11,970 nucleotides of DNA from F23-B02 sp963629425 (GTDB lineage: Bacteria; Bacillota; Clostridia; Oscillospirales; Oscillospiraceae): contig CAVGIU010000048.1 in assembly GCA_963629425.1 (NCBI GenBank), positions 1 to 11,970 of the forward strand, given 5' to 3'. This document shows positions 6,937 to 11,970 of this stretch, in pieces. The translations under genes were made by a program, and so were the position numbers. How positions within the stretch are numbered: position 1 is the stretch's first letter; every line of letters starts with the position of its first letter. The notes beneath the pieces were generated by a model. That model did not search any database and was not told the DNA's origin. It saw nothing but the letters and a program-made list of their open reading frames with translations.

Positions 6937-7200
6937 TCAATCCATCTTGTTGAGTGCGACGGTCATTGCGCTCTTCTTGTGAGCTGCGTTGTTCTTATGA
7001 ATAAGACCCTTGCTGGCCGCCTTGTCCACTGCCTTGACTGCGACCTTGTAGCTCTCGGCTGCTGCGGTCTTGTCTCCGCCGACGACTGCTGCGTCGAACT
7101 TCTTCATGACGGTCTTGAGCGCGGTCTTGTCTGCGCGATTCTTTGCGCGGAGCTCCTTGCTCTTTGCGTCTCTCTTCATTGCGGACTTAATGTTGGGCAT
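6937..7200 (-). CDS. rpsT: 30S ribosomal protein S20
   Basis: S20 is a primary 16S rRNA-binding protein of the small subunit. The 87-residue protein begins MPNIKSAMKRDAKSKELRAK and is lysine- and alanine-rich, with the family's helical-hairpin pattern and the conserved KGLIHKNNAAHKKS segment near the C-terminus. The start at 7200 is set by AAGGAGG (7209-7215, minus strand) 8 nt upstream. The longer frame starting at 7230 has no such site and adds residues unlike S20. It is the only minus-strand gene and is divergent from gpr. A neighbouring rpsT-gpr pair is also found in Bacillus, so the arrangement looks ancestral. A bidirectional terminator follows directly, and a hairpin-rich leader precedes it. 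Confidence 0.97.
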   Translation of the reverse strand: MPNIKSAMKRDAKSKELRAKNRADKTALKTVMKKFDAAVVGGDKTAAAESYKVAVKAVDKAASKGLIHKNNAAHKKSAMTVALNKMD

Positions 7201-7228
7201 CGTGTGCACCTCCTTATAACTTAGGAAC

Positions 7229-7352
7229 AAAAGTCTACGGACTTTTCCGGCGAAAACCGCCGGTTTACGCCGGCTGCCAGACTGATTTCCGATCTGGCGG
7301 TTACTGCCGTTTGGGACTGAATAACGTAACGAAACGCGAGTAGACGCTCGCG
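7229..7352 (-). promoter_or_regulatory. Structured 5' leader of rpsT
   Basis: Four or five stems can be drawn: CGCGAG/CTCGCG (7335-7340 with 7347-7352), GCCAGA/TCTGGC (7276-7281 with 7293-7298), GCCGG/CCGGC (7259-7263 with 7270-7274), CCGGCG/CGCCGG (7247-7252 with 7258-7263) and AAAAGTC/GACTTTT (7229-7235 with 7240-7246). The third and fourth share bases 7259-7263 and exclude each other, as in a switch. Many Firmicute ribosomal-protein genes have autoregulatory leaders; whether this is one is inference. Confidence 0.4.
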
Positions 7353-7359
7353 GATAATT

Positions 7360-7388
7360 AGTTTATCATCAAACCGCTGATATTGCAA
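7360..7388 (-). promoter_or_regulatory. Possible rpsT promoter
   Basis: On the minus strand, TTGCAA (7383-7388) and TAAACT (7360-7365) are separated by 17 nt. Each hexamer matches four of six sigma-A consensus bases. The position would start transcription just before the structured leader. It is weak on sequence alone. Confidence 0.35.
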
Positions 7389-7486
7389 GCTTTTTTTGAA
7401 CTTTTTCTGTTTTTATATCAATGCATGTATTACTTGTGCCGCGCGCGGGGATGATACCACTATATATTGTTATCGGAGGGCAAGTA

Positions 7487-8332
7487 ATGCAGAAGCAATT
7501 CGCGCGAACCGACCTTGCAGCTGAAGCCGCGGCAAGGCTTGATAGCTGTCCCGATGGTGTCGTCGCCGACACTTTGAATATCCACGGCTGCACAGTCAGC
7601 CGCGTCGTCATCTCGTCCGAAGGCGGCGCGGAGGCCGTCGGAAAGCCGGTCGGCAAATATCTCACGCTCGAAATGGCAGATTATGTTACGCGGCGTGGCC
7701 AAAGTTTCCCGGACTGCGCCGTTGCGCTTCGTGATCTTTTGCGCGGCTTCCCTGCCGTCGCGCGCGCGAAAAGCTTTCTCGTTGCCTGTCTCGGCAATCG
7801 CGCAGTCACGCCCGACGCGGTCGGACCCTGCGTTTCCGACGGAATCATTGTCACGCGGCACTTGAAATCCTCGCTGCCTGACGATTTTGCTGCCTTTTCC
7901 TCCGTATCCGTTCTGCGTACCGGCGTTTTGGGTACGACCGGAGTTGAGAGCGCCCAGGCGATACGCAGTATTTGTGAGCTTGTCCACCCTGACTGCGTCA
8001 TTGCGGTCGACGCGCTTGCCAGCGGCGAGATCAGCAGACTTTGCCGCAACGTCCAGCTCTGCGATACCGGCATTTCTCCCGGCAGCGGCGTCGGCAACGA
8101 TCGCGCCGAAATAAACGAGGCCTTCCTCGGCTGCCCCGTTATTGCCATCGGCGTCCCGACTGTCGCCGATGCCTCGTCGCTCTGCGATGACAAGGGCGCT
8201 GAGCGCATGTTTGTTACGCCGCGGAATATTGATGAGCTTGTCAGATCCGCCTCGAAGCTTATTGCCTATGGCATTGACCTCGCACTGCACAAGGGTCTGA
8301 CAGTCGCGGATATCGATGCGCTTATAGATTGA
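7487..8332 (+). CDS. gpr: Germination protease GPR (SASP endopeptidase)
   Basis: GPR cleaves small acid-soluble spore proteins during germination, freeing spore DNA and supplying amino acids; it is made as a zymogen in the forespore. The 281-residue protein carries family motifs: N-terminal RTDLAAE (7-13; the RTDLA region of the propeptide boundary), GKYLTLE (56-62), CLGNRAVTPDAVGP (101-114), VTRHL (122-126), VLGTTGVES (147-155), AVDALAS (173-179), DTGISPGSGVGN (193-204) and IAIGVPTVADA (219-229). D110 and D175 correspond to the paired aspartates of peptidase family A25. It lacks an insertion of roughly 75 residues that Bacillus GPR has between the PTVVDA and VTPKE segments, so it is a short form. 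The start is the ATG after GGAGGG (7475-7480); a frame opening 66 nt earlier lacks this. A CACTATA resembling a sigma-G -10 lies at 7458, but I see no matching -35. The stop abuts a parS site. Confidence 0.95.
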   Translation: MQKQFARTDLAAEAAARLDSCPDGVVADTLNIHGCTVSRVVISSEGGAEAVGKPVGKYLTLEMADYVTRRGQSFPDCAVALRDLLRGFPAVARAKSFLVACLGNRAVTPDAVGPCVSDGIIVTRHLKSSLPDDFAAFSSVSVLRTGVLGTTGVESAQAIRSICELVHPDCVIAVDALASGEISRLCRNVQLCDTGISPGSGVGNDRAEINEAFLGCPVIAIGVPTVADASSLCDDKGAERMFVTPRNIDELVRSASKLIAYGIDLALHKGLTVADIDALID

Positions 8333-8348
8333 TGTTTCACATGAAACA
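8333..8348. promoter_or_regulatory. parS site 1
   Basis: TGTTTCACATGAAACA matches 15 of 16 bases of the Bacillus parS sequence TGTTTCACGTGAAACA; the change is one central base. It begins immediately after the gpr stop codon. Confidence 0.88.
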
Positions 8349-8358
8349 CAGTTTTTTG

Positions 8359-8374
8359 CGTTTCACGTGAAACA
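8359..8374. promoter_or_regulatory. parS site 2
   Basis: CGTTTCACGTGAAACA matches 15 of 16 parS bases, with an intact 14-bp palindromic core. Confidence 0.9.
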
Positions 8375-8392
8375 AAACGAAAAATTTTCAAA

Positions 8393-8408
8393 TGTTTCAT
8401 GTGAAACG
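8393..8408. promoter_or_regulatory. parS site 3, next to the parA promoter
   Basis: TGTTTCATGTGAAACG matches 14 of 16 parS bases. It ends at 8408, directly before the -35 box at 8409, so ParB bound here could obstruct the promoter. Confidence 0.82.
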
Positions 8409-8437
8409 TTGAAAAGCGCGCGGAGTCTTGATATAAT
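8409..8437 (+). promoter_or_regulatory. sigma-A promoter of the parA-parB-serS operon
   Basis: TTGAAA (8409-8414) and TATAAT (8432-8437) are spaced by 17 nt: a perfect -10, a five-of-six -35 and ideal spacing. The parA start lies 20 nt beyond the -10, and the -35 abuts parS site 3. Confidence 0.82.
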
Positions 8438-8456
8438 AGCGCAAAGAGGTGAGACT

Positions 8457-9227
8457 ATGTCAAGAATAATTGCGATAGCCAACCAGAAGGGCGGCGTCGG
8501 CAAGACCACGACCTGCGTGAACCTTGCCTGCGCGCTGAAGATGAAGGGCAAACGTGTACTGCTCGTCGACTGCGATCCGCAGGGCAACTCGTCATCCGGC
8601 ATGGGCGTGGATAAGAACTCAACGCCCGGTGCCTACGAGCTGCTGATAAAAAACGCAGATACGGTCGACTGTATCCGTCACACGCCTTACGGTGACGTGA
8701 TCCCGTCGAATAAGGAGCTGTCCGGCGCGTCAGTCGAGCTTGTGCGGCGGGAAAAACGCGAATTTGTGCTGAAAACCGCGCTTCAAATGGTCTATAACGA
8801 CTACGACTACATATTTATCGACTGTCCGCCGTCGCTGGAGCTCTTGACGCTCAACGCGCTTGTGGCGGCAGACAACGTAATTATCCCGATGCAGTGCGAA
8901 TACTACGCGCTCGAAGGCATCGCCGACCTCATGACGACCATCCGCATGTGCAATAAGCGCCTGAACCCGTCGCTGCGCATCCAGGGAATCGTCATGACAA
9001 TGTACGATGCGCGCACGAACCTGACGCAGCAGGTCGCGTTCGAGCTGAAGGAATACTTCGGAGCGAAGGTCTATGAGACGGTTATCCCGCGCTCGGTGCG
9101 CCTGTCCGAGGCGCCGAGCCACGGCAAGCCCGGAGTGGCCTACGACCGCATCGGCAAGGGCAGCCGCGCATATATGAAGCTCGCAGATGAGTTTCTGCTG
9201 CGCGAAAAGTACAGAAAAAAGAGCTGA
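8457..9227 (+). CDS. parA: Chromosome-partitioning ATPase ParA/Soj
   Basis: A 256-residue ParA/Soj-type ATPase that binds DNA as an ATP dimer and, with ParB, moves or separates origins; in spore formers Soj also affects DnaA activity and sporulation. The deviant Walker A is QKGGVGKTT (10-18), Walker A' is DCDPQG (38-43) and Walker B is IFIDCPP (119-125). The ending VIPRSVRLSEAPSHGKP (209-225) is typical of chromosomal Soj/ParA. The protein is small and has no N-terminal helix-turn-helix, as in chromosomal rather than plasmid type Ia ParA. The ATG at 8457 follows AGAGGTGA (8445-8452). An in-frame ATG at 8367 lies inside parS site 2 and upstream of the promoter, so it is rejected. parB follows after 11 nt. 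Confidence 0.96.
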   Translation: MSRIIAIANQKGGVGKTTTCVNLACALKMKGKRVLLVDCDPQGNSSSGMGVDKNSTPGAYELLIKNADTVDCIRHTPYGDVIPSNKELSGASVELVRREKREFVLKTALQMVYNDYDYIFIDCPPSLELLTLNALVAADNVIIPMQCEYYALEGIADLMTTIRMCNKRLNPSLRIQGIVMTMYDARTNLTQQVAFELKEYFGAKVYETVIPRSVRLSEAPSHGKPGVAYDRIGKGSRAYMKLADEFLLREKYRKKS

Positions 9228-9238
9228 AAGGAGCAGAA

Positions 9239-10141
9239 ATGGCCAAGGATACGAAAAAAGGCCTCGGGCGCGGCCTCAGCGAGCTCTTCGGTGACGATAT
9301 TCTCGATAACGAGAGCGAGGGTGAGCTTATTTACGCGCCCATCGCCAAGGTCGAGCCGCGCGCCGAGCAGCCGCGAAGTCACTTCGACGATGAAGCTCTG
9401 CAGGAGCTGGCAGACTCCATCGCGCAGTACGGTCTGATACAGCCGATCACCGTGCGCCGCCGCGAGGGCGGATTTTATCAGATAATCGCCGGTGAACGCC
9501 GCTGGCGAGCAAGCCGCATGGCCGGACTGGTCGAGGTTCCGGTCCGTATTATTGAAGCAGACGACCGACGCGTCGCGGAGCTTGCGCTGGTCGAAAATTT
9601 GCAGCGCGAGGACTTAAACCCCATCGAGGAGGCGCTCGGCTATAAGAGCCTCATTGAGGAATACGGCCTGACGCAGGAGGAGGCATCCAAAAGCGTCGGA
9701 CGCTCGCGCCCGGCGATAGCAAACGCGATGCGCCTGCTGAGCCTGAGCAAAGACGTGCTCCCGCTGGTTGAGAACGGCGCGCTTTCCGCCGGACACGCGC
9801 GCGCTCTGCTGCCGATAAGTGATCCGAGCGAGCAGCTCAAAGCCGCACGGGCGGTCATTGACGGCGCTCTCTCCGTGCGAAAGACAGAGCAACTCGTCAC
9901 AAAAACGCTCAAAAAACTCGCTGAAGAGCCCGCAAAGGACACTGGCTCAAACGAACTGCTGGTCGACTACATAGCAGAGACCGAGGATTTCCTCAGCCGC
10001 TCGCTTGCGCGGAAGGTCGCGCTTGAGCAAAAGCGCAGGGGCGGCAGGATAATATTGGAATATTATGACAGCGACGACCGAGAGGCGCTTATATCGAATC
10101 TGGCGCGCATGGGCCGCAGCTGGGAAGAAATAATCAAGTAA
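9239..10141 (+). CDS. parB: ParB/Spo0J centromere-binding CTPase
   Basis: ParB binds parS, loads as a CTP-dependent sliding clamp, and recruits SMC and stimulates ParA. The 300-residue length is usual. The N-terminus (KGLGRGLSELFGD, 7-19) includes a typical ParA-stimulating basic segment. The CTP-binding region contains GERRWRAS (85-92) and ENLQRED (119-125). The helix-turn-helix for parS recognition is about 144-168 (LTQEEASKSVGRSRPAIANA). The C-terminus (from about 250) would be the dimerisation domain. AAAGGAG (9228-9234) precedes the ATG by 4 nt. The three parS sites upstream of parA are its evident targets. I call ParB/Spo0J rather than Noc because of the cognate parS sequence and the parA neighbour. 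Confidence 0.96.
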   Translation: MAKDTKKGLGRGLSELFGDDILDNESEGELIYAPIAKVEPRAEQPRSHFDDEALQELADSIAQYGLIQPITVRRREGGFYQIIAGERRWRASRMAGLVEVPVRIIEADDRRVAELALVENLQREDLNPIEEALGYKSLIEEYGLTQEEASKSVGRSRPAIANAMRLLSLSKDVLPLVENGALSAGHARALLPISDPSEQLKAARAVIDGALSVRKTEQLVTKTLKKLAEEPAKDTGSNELLVDYIAETEDFLSRSLARKVALEQKRRGGRIILEYYDSDDREALISNLARMGRSWEEIIK

Positions 10142-10156
10142 GAGGAGAAAATTACT

Positions 10157-11458
10157 ATGCTGGATATAAAATTTGTCCGTGAAAACCCCGAAATAGTCAA
10201 GGAAAACATAAAGAAAAAGTTCCAGGACGCGAAGCTTCCGCTGGTCGACGAGGTCATTGAGCTCGATGTTAAGTACCGCGCGGCGATGACAGAGGCAAAC
10301 GAGCTCAGGGCAAGCCGCAACGCTTTGTCGAAAAAGGTCGGACAGCTCATGGGACAGGCGAAGAAGGATCCCTCGAAGCTTTCCGAGGCCGAGGAGGCCA
10401 AGGCACAGGTCAAGGCAAACGCCGACCGCCTCGCGGAGCTTGAGAAGCTTCACGACGAGCTTGCCGTCCGCATCCGCAAGATCATGCTGACGATACCGAA
10501 CATCATCGACGACAGTGTGCCTATCGGTCCGGACGATTCGGCAAACGTCGAGGTCGAGCGCTTCGGTGAGCCGCTGGTGCCCGACTATGACATCCCCTAT
10601 CACACCGAGATCATGGAAAGCTTCAACGGCATCGACATGGACTCGGCGGGACGCGTTTCCGGCAGCGGATTTTACTACCTCATGGGCGATATCGCGCGTC
10701 TGCACTCGGCAATGACCGCTTACGGCCGCGATTTCATGATCGATAAGGGCTTCACCTACTGCGTGCCGCCGTTCATGATCCACGGCAATGTCGTCGAGGG
10801 CGTCATGAGCCAGACGGACATGGACGCGATGATGTACAAGATCGAGGGCGAGGATCTCTACCTTATAGGCACGAGCGAGCACTCGATGATCGGCAAATTT
10901 ATAGACCAGATCCTGCCCGAGGCAAGCCTGCCGCAGACCCTGACGAGCTACAGCCCCTGCTTCCGCAAGGAAAAGGGCGCACACGGCATCGAGGAGCGCG
11001 GCGTTTACCGCATCCATCAGTTTGAAAAGCAGGAGATGATCGTCGTCTGCAAGCCCGAAGACAGCAAGGCATGGTACGAGAAGATGTGGCGCTACAGCGT
11101 GGAGCTGTTCCGCAGCCTTGAGATCCCCGTGCGCCAGCTCGAGTGCTGCTCGGGCGACCTGGCCGACCTCAAGGTCAAATCCTGCGACATCGAGGCGTGG
11201 TCGCCGCGTCAGAAGAAGTACTTCGAGGTCTGCTCCTGCTCGAACCTCGGCGACGCTCAGGCACGCAGGCTCAAGATCCGCGTCAAGGGCGAGGACGGCA
11301 AGATGTACCTGCCGCACACGCTCAACAACACCGTCGTTGCGCCGCCGCGCATGCTCATCGCATTCCTGGAGAACCACCTCCAAGCCGACGGCAGCGTCAC
11401 CATTCCCGAGGTCCTGCGCCCATACATGGGCGGCAAGGCGCTTTTAGAGGCGCATTAA
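10157..11458 (+). CDS. serS: Seryl-tRNA synthetase (variant motif subtype)
   Basis: This class II synthetase charges tRNA-Ser (and tRNA-Sec where present). The 433-residue protein has the N-terminal long coiled-coil arm (about 30-115) that reads the tRNA variable arm, and a catalytic domain from about 130. Motif 2 is CFRKEKGAHGIEERGVYRIHQFEKQE (within 268-293). The serine/ATP region reads GTSEH (238-242) in place of the usual bacterial TAE. Motif 3 reads LNNTVVAPPRMLIAFLEN (389-406) in place of the common NGSGLAVGR. These changes point towards the variant clostridial or archaeal/eukaryote-like form, while fold and length are normal. AGAGGAG (10141-10147) precedes the ATG. It starts 15 nt after parB, so it is probably in the parAB operon with no T-box of its own. 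The last residues (LEAH) and stop lie within a repeat edge. Confidence 0.95.
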   Translation: MLDIKFVRENPEIVKENIKKKFQDAKLPLVDEVIELDVKYRAAMTEANELRASRNALSKKVGQLMGQAKKDPSKLSEAEEAKAQVKANADRLAELEKLHDELAVRIRKIMLTIPNIIDDSVPIGPDDSANVEVERFGEPLVPDYDIPYHTEIMESFNGIDMDSAGRVSGSGFYYLMGDIARLHSAMTAYGRDFMIDKGFTYCVPPFMIHGNVVEGVMSQTDMDAMMYKIEGEDLYLIGTSEHSMIGKFIDQILPEASLPQTLTSYSPCFRKEKGAHGIEERGVYRIHQFEKQEMIVVCKPEDSKAWYEKMWRYSVELFRSLEIPVRQLECCSGDLADLKVKSCDIEAWSPRQKKYFEVCSCSNLGDAQARRLKIRVKGEDGKMYLPHTLNNTVVAPPRMLIAFLENHLQADGSVTIPEVLRPYMGGKALLEAH

Positions 11459-11516
11459 GGCTGTCTGCGATACGGTGATTGCGCAAGCCCGGTGTCGAGA
11501 GTGCCGGCAAGACCGT
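11449..11516 (-). repeat. Module A repeat, inverted copy, overlapping the serS 3' end
   Basis: The outer edge TTTTAGAGGCGCA is the same as at 3341-3366, and the interior GCCCGGTGTCGAGAGTG matches the inverted copy at 3399-3415. It overlaps the last codons of serS and supplies its stop. No terminator with a T-run is seen after serS. Confidence 0.7.
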
Positions 11517-11578
11517 GAAACGTCCGCTTTCCGCAATCGCGGGCAAACCTTTCTCCGCTCTTTCGGTCTGCGAAATAT

Positions 11579-11731
11579 TATGGTTTTCTCCGCACTTTCC
11601 GGTCGGGCTGACGTAATAAAAGTATAGGCACAATGTATATGCGCCACTGAAAAACACCTCATCCGTCGGCTGCGCCGACACCTTCCCCTCAAGGGGGAAG
11701 GCAAGGGTGCAATACCGTAGCGCGGCGCAAG
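11579..11731 (+). repeat. Composite repeat, modules A-B with a C remnant
   Basis: Module A (11579-11654) has CGGGCTGACGTAATAAAAGT and GCGCCACTGAAAAA. Module B (11655-11704) has GTCGGC-TGC-GCCGAC and CCTTCCCC/GGGGAAGG stems. A short G+C-rich remnant follows. The gap 11517-11578 between this and the inverted copy holds nothing I recognise. Confidence 0.82.
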
Positions 11732-11865
11732 CCGGGTTTGTCGGCAGTTTCGACACCGGGCGCCGGTAATAAGCGTATCCGAAGGTGCGGCAGCTCGCCA
11801 CTGAAAAACACAACCCCACCGGCTCGGCCAAGGCCGACCCACCTCCCCTTACACAGGGGAGGCAA
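11732..11865 (+). repeat. Composite repeat, module A with a diverged module B
   Basis: Module A (11732-11808) has TTTCGACACCGGGCGCCGG and ends in GCCACTGAAAAA. The following module B variant (11809-11865) has CGGCTCGGCC-AA-GGCCGACC-like pairing and a CCTCCCC/GGGGAGG stem, a different subfamily from the CCTTCCCC type. Its first 55 bp are repeated at 11916-11970. Confidence 0.78.
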
Positions 11866-11915
11866 GGGGAGAGCACCGGAAAAATTACCTCGCGCATATG
11901 TAAAGCGGCAATTTT

Positions 11916-11970
11916 CCGGGTTTGTCGGCAGTTTCGACACCGGGCGCCGGTAATAAGCGTATCCGTAGGT
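11916..11970 (+). repeat. Module A repeat, truncated by the window edge
   Basis: These 55 bases repeat 11732-11786 with a single mismatch (T for A at 11966), an offset of 184 bp. The element continues beyond the window. The stretch 11866-11915 between the copies holds no recognised feature. Confidence 0.85.

Noticed and set aside
7423..7464. Sigma-G promoter for gpr
   Set aside because: GCATG at 7423 and CACTATA at 7458 each resemble half of the consensus, but the spacing of about 30 nt is far too long.
7460..8290. Minus-strand open frame (276 codons) opposite gpr
   Set aside because: Antisense shadow; gpr on the plus strand carries full family motifs and an RBS.
8367..8456. N-terminal extension of ParA by 30 residues
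   Set aside because: The earlier ATG lies in parS site 2 and upstream of the promoter. The start at 8457 has a good SD and gives the family's normal N-terminus.
8409..8456. Possible T-box or riboswitch controlling serS
   Set aside because: serS starts 15 nt after parB and no long leader exists; the operon leader before parA is too short and lacks T-box features.
9947..11383. Long minus-strand open frame (478 codons) opposite parB and serS
   Set aside because: Antisense shadow of two well-supported genes; no recognisable motifs.
246..11865. CRISPR array
   Set aside because: The repeats are scattered, in both orientations, with irregular spacing and genes between them; no cas genes are present.

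Overview
The window looks like chromosomal DNA from a G+C-rich, spore-forming member of the Firmicutes (class Clostridia; an Oscillospiraceae/Ruminococcaceae-like gut lineage is my guess). The evidence is a germination protease gene (gpr), a chromosomal parA-parB pair with Bacillus-type parS sites, strong AGGAGG-like ribosome binding sites, and intergenic repeats built from small hairpins. gyrA, parAB with parS, and serS are genes that usually lie near the replication origin in Firmicutes, so the region is probably origin-proximal. No dnaA gene and no cluster of DnaA boxes was seen.

Layout. 1-444: gene-free leader filled with repeats, ending in the gyrA ribosome binding site. 445-2967: gyrA. 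2994-3344: small four-helix membrane protein with haem-like histidine spacing. 3345-3697: repeats. 3698-4186 and 4183-4635: a SHOCT-like membrane protein translationally coupled to rnhA (RNase HI). 4636-4882: repeats. 4883-6607: ABC exporter half-transporter. 6608-6880: repeats and palindromes, then a bidirectional terminator at 6887-6922. 6937-7200, the only minus-strand gene: rpsT (ribosomal protein S20) with a structured leader. 7487-8332: gpr. 8333-8408: three parS sites, the last touching a good sigma-A promoter. 8457-11458: parA-parB-serS, probably one operon. 11459-11970: a dense run of repeats to the window edge.

How the parts fit. gyrA (supercoiling), rnhA (RNA-DNA hybrid removal) and parABS (origin segregation) are chromosome maintenance functions; rpsT and serS serve translation; gpr degrades the DNA-protecting SASP proteins when a spore germinates. 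The ABC exporter and the two small membrane proteins have no assigned substrate or role. Nearly every intergenic space of real length is filled by a modular repeat family. Its stems covary between copies, and its outer edges sit exactly on several stop codons. This repeat system, the candidate mini-cytochrome, the hairpin between the gyrA Shine-Dalgarno and start codon, and the rpsT leader are the least ordinary items here. I found no CRISPR array, transposase, tRNA or rRNA, and no clear new multi-gene system.
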